A DNA stretch of 55,996 bases, taken from Roseovarius aestuarii. Lineage in GTDB: Bacteria > Pseudomonadota > Alphaproteobacteria > Rhodobacterales > Rhodobacteraceae. Each line of letters starts with the position of its first letter. Position 1 is the first letter of the stretch. Location of the stretch: positions 1 to 55,996 of the forward strand of contig JAPWHL010000025.1 of NCBI GenBank assembly GCA_027214255.1, written 5' to 3'. The translations under genes were made by a program, and so were the position numbers. The notes under the pieces were generated by a model, which saw nothing but the letters and a program-made list of their open reading frames with translations, made no database searches and was not told where the DNA came from. This document shows positions 44,607-54,186 of this stretch, piece after piece.

Positions 44607-45319
44607 TGCGGATCGCGATGTGGTCCGGGCCGCGCAACTTAAGCACGGCGATGATGTATTCTTTTGGCGCGCGTTCCGATTTTGCGGTGATGGATGAACC
44701 ATTTTATGCCGCCTATCTGGCGCAGACGGGATTGCAGCATCCGATGCGGTCAGAGATCCTGAAATCACAGCCGCAAGATGCCGGTGAAGTGATTGATAAA
44801 CTTTTAGGGCCGATCCCCGATGGGCGCGGCCATCTCTATCAAAAGCACATGACACAGCACATGATTACGAGCGTTCCCCGTGATTGGGCACGGGGTGTGG
44901 TCAACGTGTTCCTGATCCGTCACCCCGCGCGGGTCGTGGCAAGCTTTGCCGCGAAATATGAGCAGCCTACGTTAGAAGATATCGGCTTTGTTCAGCAGCT
45001 GGAATTATATGAACAAATGGCTGACACCGGTGCCATCGTCATCGATTCACATGACGTCCGTGACAACCCCGAACACGCGTTGCGCACCCTCTGCGACGCA
45101 ATTGGATTACCTTGGGATGCCGGAATGCTCCATTGGCCGGCAGGGGGGCATGCCAGTGATGGTGTTTGGGCGCGCCATTGGTACGGGGCGGTCCATCGAT
45201 CGACGGGGTTTGCGGGGGCCGAAGGCCCGTTACCAGTGGTTGAGGGCCCGCTGGCCGATCTGGTCGACGCTGCGCTGCCCGCCTATCGCGCAATGGAAGC
45301 GGCCAAGTTGAAAATCTAA
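44606..45319 (+). CDS. Sulfotransferase-like P-loop protein
   Basis: About 237 residues from the ATG at 44606. A GTG at 44603 is the alternative. RIAMWSGPRNLSTAMMYSFGAR is a sulfotransferase-like P-loop start and FLIRHPARVVASFAAKYEQP matches the 3'-phosphate-binding helix. It is smaller than usual PAPS sulfotransferases, so the reaction is not certain. Its stop/start overlap with the class IV aminotransferase suggests the two enzymes modify one metabolite together. I know of no experimentally defined role for this pair. Confidence 0.78.
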   Translation: MRIAMWSGPRNLSTAMMYSFGARSDFAVMDEPFYAAYLAQTGLQHPMRSEILKSQPQDAGEVIDKLLGPIPDGRGHLYQKHMTQHMITSVPRDWARGVVNVFLIRHPARVVASFAAKYEQPTLEDIGFVQQLELYEQMADTGAIVIDSHDVRDNPEHALRTLCDAIGLPWDAGMLHWPAGGHASDGVWARHWYGAVHRSTGFAGAEGPLPVVEGPLADLVDAALPAYRAMEAAKLKI

Positions 45320-45393
45320 GGGGGGGTAAAATCAGGGGGAAACACCCCCGGGATATGGCCCGCTATCTGTCCTCGGGCATGGGCGCACGCAAC

Positions 45394-45876
45394 CTATAGT
45401 TCGTAACGCTTCAACACCTTGTCCACAGTCTGACCGTTTGCCAGCTTGACGCCTTCTTGGTGACCATACACATGAAACCCTCGGCTTTGGTAATAGATCA
45501 AACCGCCTTCGTTATCGGCGCGGATATTCGCGTTGATCCATGTATAGCCCAGCGCCTTGGCTGCTTGTGTCGTAGCCCGAAACAATGCCGATCCAATGCC
45601 CAGACCGGTGCGCCCGATTTGCACAAAGGTTGCTATATCACAGGCAGAGGGCGGCAAACTGTCCTTCGGCTGAACGTACTGAAAGCCACAGACCTGATCG
45701 CCATCCAACGCGACATGCCACGCCGAGCGATCGGGGGCAAAATCCATAAACCCAGCTATATCCGCGCCAGTGACAAGACGGGTCAAAGCGGTGGTACCGC
45801 CCTGCTCAATGATCGCATTCAACAAAGTCGCCATTGGCCCTTTGTCCGTCGCAGCGGCGCGACGCACGGCGATCAT
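45394..45876 (-). CDS. GNAT-family N-acetyltransferase
   Basis: About 160 residues. The ATG at 45876 overlaps the HD-domain gene stop (ATGA type). The acetyl-CoA-binding motif A is VQIGRTGLGIGSALFRATTQAAKALGY, with the R/Q-x-x-G-x-G loop, and INANIRADNEGGLIYYQSRGFHVYG is the C-terminal motif B. The acceptor is unknown. Confidence 0.87.
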   Translation of the reverse strand: MIAVRRAAATDKGPMATLLNAIIEQGGTTALTRLVTGADIAGFMDFAPDRSAWHVALDGDQVCGFQYVQPKDSLPPSACDIATFVQIGRTGLGIGSALFRATTQAAKALGYTWINANIRADNEGGLIYYQSRGFHVYGHQEGVKLANGQTVDKVLKRYEL

Positions 45877-46469
45877 GTCATCTGCTCCAACAATGCCGCT
45901 GTGCGTGCGGTATAATCAGTACGTGCCTCAATCGGGGGGCGCAGGCAGATGTCCAATCCCTCGATCAGTTTGTCATCCGGGCGACCAAAAAACTTGTCAG
46001 CCTCAGCTTCAGAAAACCCGGCGATGCGAGTGGCCTCCATCCAAGCGCTGATTTTGTCGGCTTTCTTGATCTGGCGTTTGATCTGCACCGGGATCGTGGC
46101 GGGCAAGCCAAACCTGATGTGGATCGCGGCGATCAGCCGAGCGTCCAACGCATCATAACCCGGCCCGACAGCGGCTTTGACGGGCGAAATCATGTCTCCG
46201 ATCACGTATTCAGGCGCGTCATGCAATAGCGCGGCCAATTGCCATTTCGGCGGGGCCTTGGGGTTTAGACGGGTAAACAATGTTTCGACCAGCAGCGAAT
46301 GTTCAGCCACGGAATAGGCGTAATCCCCCAACGTCTGGCCATTCCAGCGCGCAACAAAGGCCAGACCGTGGGCGATATCCTCAATCTCGATATCAACCGG
46401 GGTTGGGTCCAGCAGGTCCAACCTGCGGCCCGATAGCATCTTTTGCCAGGCGCGGGGGGATGGGGGCAC
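45873..46469 (-). CDS. HD-domain phosphohydrolase (YfbR-like)
   Basis: The 198-residue protein has a GTG start at 46469. It contains the HD metal-binding residues: His in AEHSLLVETLF, then HD in LAALLHDAPEYVIGDMISPVKAAV, the pattern of the YfbR-type 5'-nucleotidase group. YDALDARLIAAIHIRFGL and IKKADKISAWMEATR carry the further acidic residues. It likely dephosphorylates deoxynucleoside monophosphates, though this is inferred from family. It is co-transcribed with the GNAT gene downstream through a 4-base overlap, and is divergent from ahcY. Confidence 0.87.
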   Translation of the reverse strand: MPPSPRAWQKMLSGRRLDLLDPTPVDIEIEDIAHGLAFVARWNGQTLGDYAYSVAEHSLLVETLFTRLNPKAPPKWQLAALLHDAPEYVIGDMISPVKAAVGPGYDALDARLIAAIHIRFGLPATIPVQIKRQIKKADKISAWMEATRIAGFSEAEADKFFGRPDDKLIEGLDICLRPPIEARTDYTARTAALLEQMT

Positions 46470-46663
46470 GGGCGGTCTCCGTCAGAATCTGTTTTCTGTC
46501 CTAACGTCAGGCCTGTACGAATGCAAAGCAACCACACAGATCCGACACATCTAGCCCCTGCGCTTTTATGGCAGTGCTGCAACAGCCTATTACAGCACCA
46601 TTGTCCAAAGACGGCCCCGATGCTATCTGGCAGGCAACAATTTATTCACAGGAGCCGCCCACA

Positions 46664-48055
46664 ATGGCAAAAGATTACGTCGTCAAGGATATCGCCCTGG
46701 CCGCCTATGGCCGCAAAGAGCTGGATATCGCTGAAACCGAAATGCCGGGCTTGATGGCACTGCGCACTGAATTTGGCGAGTCCAAGCCGCTGAAAGGCGC
46801 GCGCATTGTCGGTTCGCTGCACATGACCATTCAGACTGCGGTTCTGATCGAAACATTGAACGCGCTGGGTGCCGATGTGCGCTGGGCCTCGTGCAATATC
46901 TTTTCCACACAGGATCACGCGGCAGCGGCAATCGCCGAAGGCGGTACACCTGTTTTCGCAATCAAAGGTCAGACACTGGTCGAGCATTGGGACTATCTGG
47001 ACCGGTCGTTCCAGTTTGCCGAAGGCGCGAACATGATCCTGGACGATGGTGGCGATGCGACACTGTACGTTCTGTTGGGCGCACGTGTCGAAGCCGGCGA
47101 AACCGGCCTGATCGAAACACCTACCTCGGAAGAGGAAGAGGCAATTTTCGCCCAGATCAAGAAACGCATGGCCGAAACGCCGGGCTGGTTCACCAAGACG
47201 CGTGACGCCATCAAAGGCGTCTCCGAGGAAACCACCACAGGGGTGCACCGCCTTTATGACCTGCACAAGAAAGGCCAGTTGCCTTTCCCTGCGATCAACG
47301 TGAACGATTCCGTAACCAAATCGAAATTCGACAACAAATACGGCTGCAAAGAGTCGCTGGTTGACGGCATCCGGCGCGCCACCGACACGATGATGGCTGG
47401 CAAGGTTGCTGTGGTCATGGGCTATGGCGACGTTGGTAAAGGCAGTGCTGCATCCCTTTCAGGCGCAGGCGCGCGTGTCAAAGTCACCGAGGTCGACCCC
47501 ATTTGCGCGCTGCAGGCAGCAATGGACGGGTACGAAGTGGTTTTGCTGGAAGACGTACTGGACAGTGCGGATATCTTCATCACCACAACCGGCAACAAGG
47601 ACGTGATCCGTATCGAGCATATGCGCGAAATGAAAGACATGGCCATCGTCGGCAACATCGGCCATTTCGACAACGAAATTCAGGTTGCCAGCCTGAAGAA
47701 CCACAAATGGACCAACATCAAGGAACAGGTAGACATGATCGAGATGCCCTCGGGCAATCGTCTGATCCTGCTGTCCGAGGGCCGCTTGTTGAACCTCGGG
47801 AACGCCACTGGCCATCCATCCTTCGTGATGAGCGCCAGCTTTACCAACCAAGTGTTGGCTCAGATCGAATTGTGGACCAAGGGCGACGAGTATCATCCCG
47901 GCGTCTTCATCCTGCCCAAGCACCTAGATGAAAAGGTCGCACGCCTGCATCTGGATCGTATCGGCGTGAAACTGACGGAAATGAGCAAGGAACAGGCCGA
48001 CTATATCGGCGTTCCACAAAACGGCCCGTTCAAGCCCGAGCATTACCGCTATTAA
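46664..48055 (+). CDS. ahcY: S-adenosylhomocysteine hydrolase
   Basis: The 463-residue enzyme splits S-adenosylhomocysteine to adenosine and homocysteine and pulls methylation forward. The start at 46664 follows an AGGAG-type site; upstream in-frame ATGs are not supported by the family. The N-terminal [21 protein letters not shown], the NAD-binding [16 protein letters not shown] (near residue 250), and the C-terminal [16 protein letters not shown] and PFKPEHYRY are diagnostic. The length and the insertion after residue 150 match bacterial AhcY. An intrinsic terminator follows at 48092. Metabolically it feeds homocysteine to the methionine pathway shared with metZ. Confidence 0.97.
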   Translation: MAKDYVVKDIALAAYGRKELDIAETEMPGLMALRTEFGESKPLKGARIVGSLHMTIQTAVLIETLNALGADVRWASCNIFSTQDHAAAAIAEGGTPVFAIKGQTLVEHWDYLDRSFQFAEGANMILDDGGDATLYVLLGARVEAGETGLIETPTSEEEEAIFAQIKKRMAETPGWFTKTRDAIKGVSEETTTGVHRLYDLHKKGQLPFPAINVNDSVTKSKFDNKYGCKESLVDGIRRATDTMMAGKVAVVMGYGDVGKGSAASLSGAGARVKVTEVDPICALQAAMDGYEVVLLEDVLDSADIFITTTGNKDVIRIEHMREMKDMAIVGNIGHFDNEIQVASLKNHKWTNIKEQVDMIEMPSGNRLILLSEGRLLNLGNATGHPSFVMSASFTNQVLAQIELWTKGDEYHPGVFILPKHLDEKVARLHLDRIGVKLTEMSKEQADYIGVPQNGPFKPEHYRY

Positions 48056-48091
48056 GTACGCCCAAGGCAAATGCCACATATTACTTCCCAG

Positions 48092-48119
48092 ACCGCCCGG
48101 CATTGTCCGGGCGGTTTTG
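48092..48119 (+). terminator. Rho-independent terminator of ahcY
   Basis: The stem ACCGCCCGG / CCGGGCGGT with a CATTGT loop is followed by TTTTGT, 36 bases after the ahcY stop. Confidence 0.92.
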
Positions 48120-48227
48120 TACATAAAAGAGACATAAATGCTTAACGCATTGGTGGACGGCCATTTTCACCCGACGCCAGAGCCTTGATTGCCCATTGTC
48201 ACAGTATGCTGGGGAATGTGCCGGAAA

Positions 48228-48249
48228 TTTCCCCTTGTGGCAGGGGAAA
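48228..48249. repeat. Perfect hairpin in the DUF2853 leader
   Basis: TTTCCCC at 48228-48234 and GGGGAAA at 48243-48249 form a seven-base inverted repeat with an eight-base loop about 84 bases before the DUF2853 start. It has no T run, so it is more likely a leader hairpin or operator than a terminator. Confidence 0.5.
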
Positions 48250-48332
48250 CTGACTCTAAAGTTGCCATGCACCCGACCGGGGCAGGAAACGCAATGATCC
48301 GCGGGATGACCGCGACAGTTGGGAGAATACAG

Positions 48333-48674
48333 ATGGGCAAACGTGACGATCTGATCGCGCAATACGCAGATGATCTGAAAAACAAATGCGGGATGACCCC
48401 CGATATGGACCTTTTGACAAAGGTTACAATCGGTTGTGGCCCCGCAATTTACAATGCGGATGCATCGACCGTTGCAGGTAGCCAACCTGCCGAACTGGAA
48501 ACAGTTAAGGAAAACTTTCTGATCAAGAAACTGGGTCTGGCGGATGGTCCACAGCTGATGGAAGCAATCAATTCGGTGATTGAGACGTATGGCAAGTCCG
48601 AGCGTAACAAGTATCGCGCCGTAGTATACTACATGCTGACAAAACATTTCGGCAAGGAATCCGTTTACAACTAA
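48333..48674 (+). CDS. DUF2853 family protein
   Basis: The 113-residue protein begins MGKRDDLIAQYADDLKNKCGM at the ATG at 48333. The frame is open further upstream but not protein-like. KVTIGCGPAIYNADASTVAGSQPAELETVKENFLIKKLGL and YRAVVYYMLTKHFGKESVY are typical of the DUF2853 family, a helical, soluble alphaproteobacterial family of unknown function. It is a monocistronic unit with a long (about 210-base) leader after the ahcY terminator and its own terminator at 48698. Confidence 0.88.
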   Translation: MGKRDDLIAQYADDLKNKCGMTPDMDLLTKVTIGCGPAIYNADASTVAGSQPAELETVKENFLIKKLGLADGPQLMEAINSVIETYGKSERNKYRAVVYYMLTKHFGKESVYN

Positions 48675-48697
48675 TTCCTGATTGACCGATTGCTGAT

Positions 48698-48728
48698 AAC
48701 GCCCGCCTTTGAACCGGCGGGCGTTTTG
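48698..48728 (+). terminator. Rho-independent terminator of the DUF2853 gene
   Basis: A ten-base-pair stem AACGCCCGCC / GGCGGGCGTT with a TTTGAACC loop is followed by TT then GC-T. It starts 24 bases after the stop. Confidence 0.88.
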
Positions 48729-48912
48729 CTTTGCGGGCGCTGGGTTTGGGTATTTCAACCAAGAAAAAAATAGGGCGTAGTGTACCTATGTTAATTATGA
48801 GCAGACTGGTAACGCGTCTTTCATCCAAGGTCTTGTTTCACGCAGCCCGATAGTATTTGCTTTTCAAACGCACTATGTAGGTGTCCGGCAACACCTTCTG
48901 GGGGATAGGGCC

Positions 48913-50013
<1,101 letters not shown>

Positions 50014-50094
50014 GATACTTTGGGCTGTTGGAAGGTCATCTGCCATTGACCGCGTGGGATCTTGGACAGAGGGTAAAACGCGAGAGACAGTGCC

Positions 50095-51069
50095 TTAGTA
50101 GCCGCGTTCGGGATCGACAATGTTGTTCAAGGGTTGGTTTGCCTGCCACCGTCGCAGATTTTCGAGAAACAGATCAAAACTCTGCATGGTCCACTCGGCA
50201 TAGACGCCGGAACAATGCGGCGAGACTATCACATTCGGCAAGGTCCATATCGGGCTGTCAATCGGCAGAGGTTCGGTTTCGAAAACATCTAGCGCTGCGC
50301 CGGCAATGGCGTTGGCGCGCATCGCATTGATCAAGGCCGCGCCGTCAACAACCCCTCCACGTGAGATATCAACCAGCAGGGCCGATGGCTTCATCTTGGC
50401 AAAGGCGCGGGCATCAACCAACGCGCGGGTACTGGGCACCAAGGGTGTTGCGATCACAATGAAATCGGCCCGATGCCACAGGTCAGGCAAAGCATCGGCC
50501 GGATGAACCTCGTCGACATTATCCATATCCGTGGGGTGCGCGCGGGTTCCGATCACATGGACGCCAAAGGCCTTGGCGCGCGCGGCGACTGCCTGACCGT
50601 TCTGGCCCAACCCAACGATGAGCATCGTTTTGCCCTGCATCGGTGTGACCAGACGGCGGCCATTCCACTCCCGCGCGCTCTGATCGGCCTGCAACCCTCG
50701 AACATCCAGCAGGAAATGCAGGAACATGCCCATCGTATATTCAGCAATCATACCCGCGGCCACGCCAGCCGAGTTCGTTACTGTAACCGATCCTGTATCC
50801 CACGGCACCAGATGATCAACACCGGCCCCACCGGCGGCAATCCATTCAGGGCCATCTGGTCCAAGGTAGGCATCACGAGGAAACCCCTGACGACCCTTGA
50901 ACGCGACCACATAGGCAACATCCGGTTTGAACGCACGCATCACCGCATCCAAGCCATCATAGCTGTTATGGGTTTCGATCACGGCCTCGGGCACCGATTT
51001 GGACAAACGGGCAACAGTTTCGGACGTCTCACGATCATGGATAAGGATACGAGGGGCGGTATGGCTCAT
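50095..51069 (-). CDS. D-2-hydroxyacid dehydrogenase (glyoxylate/hydroxypyruvate reductase type)
   Basis: The 324-residue protein has an NAD(P)-binding domain with GLGQNGQAVAARAKAFGVHVIGTRA. Catalytic residues are visible: Arg in DISRGGVVDGAAL, Glu in LDVFETEPLP and His in VSPHCSGVYAEWTM. The family reduces 2-oxoacids to D-2-hydroxyacids. The exact substrate cannot be decided. It follows metZ on the same strand after 57 bases, so it is probably expressed from the metZ promoter and shares its SAM-controlled leader. Confidence 0.9.
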   Translation of the reverse strand: MSHTAPRILIHDRETSETVARLSKSVPEAVIETHNSYDGLDAVMRAFKPDVAYVVAFKGRQGFPRDAYLGPDGPEWIAAGGAGVDHLVPWDTGSVTVTNSAGVAAGMIAEYTMGMFLHFLLDVRGLQADQSAREWNGRRLVTPMQGKTMLIVGLGQNGQAVAARAKAFGVHVIGTRAHPTDMDNVDEVHPADALPDLWHRADFIVIATPLVPSTRALVDARAFAKMKPSALLVDISRGGVVDGAALINAMRANAIAGAALDVFETEPLPIDSPIWTLPNVIVSPHCSGVYAEWTMQSFDLFLENLRRWQANQPLNNIVDPERGY

Positions 51070-51126
51070 AGGGTCTATTGTTTGCAGCTACGCCAGCCCC
51101 GGGTCAAGCCCGGGGCCGCGAAACCG

Positions 51127-52305
51127 TCAAACAGAATCCAACGCCTGCATAACATCAGCGATCAGATCATCAGTATCTTCGATTCCCATCGACAAGCGAA
51201 CCATACCCGGCGTGATACCAAGCGTGGCGCGCTGTTCGTCGCTTAGGCGTTGATGGGTTGTTGTCGCCGGGTGCGTAATAATCGATTTCGTATCGCCCAG
51301 ATTGTTGGAAATCAAAGCGATCTTGACCGCGTTCAAAAACCGGAACGCCTGAGCCTGACCGCCCAGATCCAGAGTGACAACCGTTCCACCCTTGCCCATC
51401 TGGCGTGCGACCAAGTCATGTTGCGGGTGGCTGGAATGGCCCGGATAGATGACTTGCGCCAGTTTTGGATGGCCCTGCAAAGCATCAGTCAAGGCAAGCG
51501 CCGACGCCGCCTGAGCACGCACCCGCAGGTCTATGGTTTCTAGGCCTTTCAACATGATCCAAGCCGTGAAAGGCGACATCGAGCCGCCGGTATGCTTCAT
51601 GTAGGGTTCAACAGTTTTGCGGATAAAATCACGTGTACCAAGGATCACTCCGCCCAGCGCGCGACCCTGACCATCGATATGCTTGGTTGCAGAATACACC
51701 ACAACATCGGCACCTTGTGCGATGGCGTTTGAAAAGACGGGTGTGGCAAAGACATTATCGATAACAACCGTTGCCCCGACGCCATGGGCCAGATCGGCAA
51801 CGCCACGTATATCGACCACCTCTTGGGTAGGGTTGGCGATAGTTTCAAAAAACACCACACGGGTTGTCGGACGTATGGCCGCACGCCACTGTTCCAAGTC
51901 AGCGCCGTCCACAAAGGTAACTTCGACACCATAACGAGTCAGAACCTCTTCCAGCACATAAAGACACGAACCGAATAGGGCGCGAGCGGCAACCACGTGG
52001 TCGCCAGCGCGCAGCATCGACATCAGCGCACCGCTGACCGCCGCCATGCCACTGGCAGTCGCAAAGGCATCCTCCGCGCCTTCCAGCCCGGCGATGCGAC
52101 GTTCAAACATGGCGACAGTAGGGTTGCCGTATCGGGCATAGATGAATTCATCCGGGCCACATTCAATGAATCGCTGTGCAGCGGCCTCGGCGCTGTCATA
52201 AACGAAACCCTGGGTCATAAAGATCGACTCGCTGACCTCGCCCCATTGACTGCGCGCAGTGCCACCATGCACCAACTGCGTGCGACTGTTCCACGATTTA
52301 TCCAT
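51127..52305 (-). CDS. metZ: O-succinylhomoserine sulfhydrylase
   Basis: The 392-residue PLP enzyme makes homocysteine from O-succinylhomoserine and sulfide. The start is the ATG at 52305 with a GGAGGA site at 52311-52316. An upstream ATG at 52359 lies inside the regulatory leader. The PLP lysine is Lys208 in VVVYSATKHIDGQGR. FATASGMAAVSGALMSML and the C-terminal MVRLSMGIEDTDDLIADV are Cys/Met-metabolism landmarks. It is preceded by a promoter, a SAM-II-like aptamer and a terminator, so it should be repressed when SAM is high. It is the first gene of a unit with the hydroxyacid dehydrogenase. Confidence 0.95.
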   Translation of the reverse strand: MDKSWNSRTQLVHGGTARSQWGEVSESIFMTQGFVYDSAEAAAQRFIECGPDEFIYARYGNPTVAMFERRIAGLEGAEDAFATASGMAAVSGALMSMLRAGDHVVAARALFGSCLYVLEEVLTRYGVEVTFVDGADLEQWRAAIRPTTRVVFFETIANPTQEVVDIRGVADLAHGVGATVVIDNVFATPVFSNAIAQGADVVVYSATKHIDGQGRALGGVILGTRDFIRKTVEPYMKHTGGSMSPFTAWIMLKGLETIDLRVRAQAASALALTDALQGHPKLAQVIYPGHSSHPQHDLVARQMGKGGTVVTLDLGGQAQAFRFLNAVKIALISNNLGDTKSIITHPATTTHQRLSDEQRATLGITPGMVRLSMGIEDTDDLIADVMQALDSV

Positions 52306-52332
52306 TTCAATCCTCCGGGGCCCTTGGCCCTC

Positions 52333-52368
52333 AAAAAAAACCCCGTGCCGGTCCGGCAAAAAAGGGGG
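52333..52368 (-). terminator. Intrinsic terminator in the metZ leader (attenuator)
   Basis: Read leftward, CCCC..TTTTTTGCCGG-A-CCGGC..GGGG is a stem-loop directly followed by eight T (52333-52340). It lies between the riboswitch-like aptamer and the metZ ribosome site, so it can stop transcription before metZ. Confidence 0.8.
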
Positions 52369-52381
52369 TCCTTTTTTCCTG

Positions 52382-52484
52382 ACCTTTTAGCGGAATATTT
52401 AGCAAAGCCTTTTACACTGCTTCCAAATGGAGGAAGTGACATAAAGTACTTTATGTGGCCCGCAATCCGGTAACAAAGCGCCAC
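52382..52484 (-). promoter_or_regulatory. SAM-II-type riboswitch aptamer upstream of metZ
   Basis: P1 is GTGGC (52484-52480) paired with GCCAC (52459-52455). Its loop has the conserved core GCTTTG, ACCG, GATTGC. The 3' part is CCGCTAAAAGGT (52393-52382), the conserved SAM-II tail. The pseudoknot complementarities are present: ACC (52471-52469) with GGT (52384-52382), and the GC of GATTGC with the GC of GCTAAAA. Unusually about 60 bases separate P1 from the tail, including two small hairpins, where the compact form has about ten. SAM-II riboswitches are known upstream of methionine genes in alphaproteobacteria. Confidence 0.75.
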
Positions 52485-52491
52485 GGTACGC

Positions 52492-52520
52492 CGATTAGCC
52501 GTTTGAGGTTCAGCCGTCAA
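52492..52520 (-). promoter_or_regulatory. metZ promoter
   Basis: Read leftward, TTGACG (52520-52515) and TAATCG (52497-52492) are spaced by 17 bases. The expected start is near 52485, directly at the first base of the aptamer P1 stem. Confidence 0.65.
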
Positions 52521-52563
52521 CTATCCGGTATACGCGCGAACGACGCATGCGTGGGTTTGGGCC

Positions 52564-53169
52564 TCAGGCTTCGTTATCCTCTTCAGTCCCATGTTCCTTG
52601 AACAGCTTACCTTGCGTGATGAAGAACAGGAAAATGGCGGCCGTCAGACCAAATGTTTTGAAATAAACCCAAATCTCTTCTGTTTGCGTGCGCCAAATCA
52701 CTTCGTTCAAGACGGCCAGACCGAAAAAGAAATACATCAACCGGCGGGTCAGGATCATCCAACCCGCATCGGTCAAGGGCATCACACCGTCCATCAGGGA
52801 TTGCAGATACGACTGCCCCCGCAACAGACCAAAGCCAAGGACACCACCAAACAACAGATAGATTATCGTTGGTTTCATCTTGAAAAACTTGGGATCATTG
52901 AACCAGATGCTAAGCCCGCCAAACACAACAATCAAAACCGCCGTAACGGCCTGCATCCGCGATAAGTGCCCGGTCAGCCACCACAACAGGCCGATGGAGA
53001 GCAAAAACACCGGAATGAAACCGGCGGTCACCACAATGAACCCGGCATATTCGGTGCCACCAAAGGAGTAGGTGTTGTTCTTTAACAGTAGGTAAGCCGC
53101 GAAAAACGCCAAAATAGGGCCCATTTCAAGCCCGGTCTTTAGCGCACGATTGATCTGTTTTTCCGCCAT
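52564..53169 (-). CDS. yciB: Inner-membrane YciB/IspZ-family protein
   Basis: The 201-residue membrane protein has five or six hydrophobic helices. LEMGPILAFFAAYL, FNDPKFFKMKPTIIYLLFGGVLGFGLLRGQ and LMYFFFGLAVLNEVIWR are the conserved blocks of the YciB/IspZ (intracellular septation A) family, linked to envelope synthesis and division. It follows the DMT permease gene by 18 bases on the same strand. The start at 53169 is preceded by a GGAGG ribosome site. Confidence 0.93.
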   Translation of the reverse strand: MAEKQINRALKTGLEMGPILAFFAAYLLLKNNTYSFGGTEYAGFIVVTAGFIPVFLLSIGLLWWLTGHLSRMQAVTAVLIVVFGGLSIWFNDPKFFKMKPTIIYLLFGGVLGFGLLRGQSYLQSLMDGVMPLTDAGWMILTRRLMYFFFGLAVLNEVIWRTQTEEIWVYFKTFGLTAAIFLFFITQGKLFKEHGTEEDNEA

Positions 53170-53187
53170 ACGGCCCTCCTTTGGGGG

Positions 53188-54090
53188 TTACCCACCCATT
53201 TCAACTATGACTGCGCCAAGCGCAATCAAGGACATCAGGGCAATGCGTCGCGGCCCAACTGTTTCTTTTAACACCAGCCAACCGATCAATGCCGCAAAAA
53301 CTGTGGATGTTTCACGCAAAACTGCCGCCTCGCCAACCTTGTCCAGCCGCGTGGCCAACATGATCGACCCGAAAGAGGCAAAGGCCACCAGCCCACCAAT
53401 CACCCCACGCAGCATCAACGGCCCCGGCGCAGGCGCGTTCTCCATAGTGCGCCAACGGTAGTACGCGTAAACTGGCAGGGCCAATCCATCAAAAAAGAAG
53501 AACCACGTCAGAAAGGTAAACGGATTCTGCGTCGCACGAATGCCATACGCGTCAAATGTTGTGTAGGTCGCCACCAACAGTCCGGTCATGACCGCCAAAG
53601 TCAGCGCAATAGGTAGGGTCTGACGGTCCTTAATCAAGAAAAGCAGATTGTATATCGCCAGACCAAAAATTCCCGACAGCAATACCGCAACGCCCAACCA
53701 TTGAATGCCGGTGAATGTCTCGCCAAAGATCAAATAGGCACCAATGACAGCGAACAGTGGTCCAGTGCCGCGCACAACCGGATAGACCACAGTGTAAGCC
53801 CCTCGCACATAGGCCATGGCCTGAAGAATCTTGTAGATCAGGTGGATCACCCAAGCTCCGGCAAAAATCGCCCACATATGCGGTTCGGGAAAGGGGACAA
53901 CGAATAGGGCAAAGGGCGCGGCCATTACACAATAACACGCGTCAACTGCACCACGCGTCAGCCATGGATCGTGCCGCCCCTTTTGGAGCGCGCCAAAAAC
54001 CGCGTGCAAGACAGCAGCAAGCAGCGCCAGATACATCGCCAGCTGATGCCCCGCCTGCGTGCCCTCCAATGAGATCAGCCAATTGCTCAT
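53188..54090 (-). CDS. EamA/DMT-family inner-membrane transporter
   Basis: About 300 residues from the ATG at 54090. An ATG four codons upstream is the alternative. Ten hydrophobic helices and two EamA repeats are visible: GAYTVVYPVVRGTGPLFAVIGAYLIFGETF closing the first repeat and GEAAVLRETSTVFAALIGWLVLKETVGPRR in the second. The substrate is unknown. It is unrelated in detail to the other DMT gene at 16569. It is co-directional and coupled with yciB. Confidence 0.88.
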   Translation of the reverse strand: MSNWLISLEGTQAGHQLAMYLALLAAVLHAVFGALQKGRHDPWLTRGAVDACYCVMAAPFALFVVPFPEPHMWAIFAGAWVIHLIYKILQAMAYVRGAYTVVYPVVRGTGPLFAVIGAYLIFGETFTGIQWLGVAVLLSGIFGLAIYNLLFLIKDRQTLPIALTLAVMTGLLVATYTTFDAYGIRATQNPFTFLTWFFFFDGLALPVYAYYRWRTMENAPAPGPLMLRGVIGGLVAFASFGSIMLATRLDKVGEAAVLRETSTVFAALIGWLVLKETVGPRRIALMSLIALGAVIVEMGG

Positions 54091-54186
54091 GCCGGGGCAC
54101 ACATGGAGCAGAAATCCGTTGCGGAACAGTTATGCCATGCAGAGCGTTTTAACCCGGTGCCAAAAACAAAACCGGAAAGAGCATAT

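Noticed and set aside
46571..46640. SAH riboswitch upstream of ahcY
   Set aside because: A TGCTGCAAC segment resembles part of the core, but the 3' strand that should close the first stem (complement of the GCAGTGC arm) and the other conserved parts are absent.
52306..52359. 18-codon longer metZ start at 52359
   Set aside because: It lies inside the leader between the aptamer and the ribosome site, overlaps the terminator and is unlike the family N-terminus.
54103..54186. 28-codon N-terminal extension of the MgtC-like protein
   Set aside because: It would put its start 13 bases from the divergent EamA start and adds no conserved residues. The ATG at 54187 is preferred.
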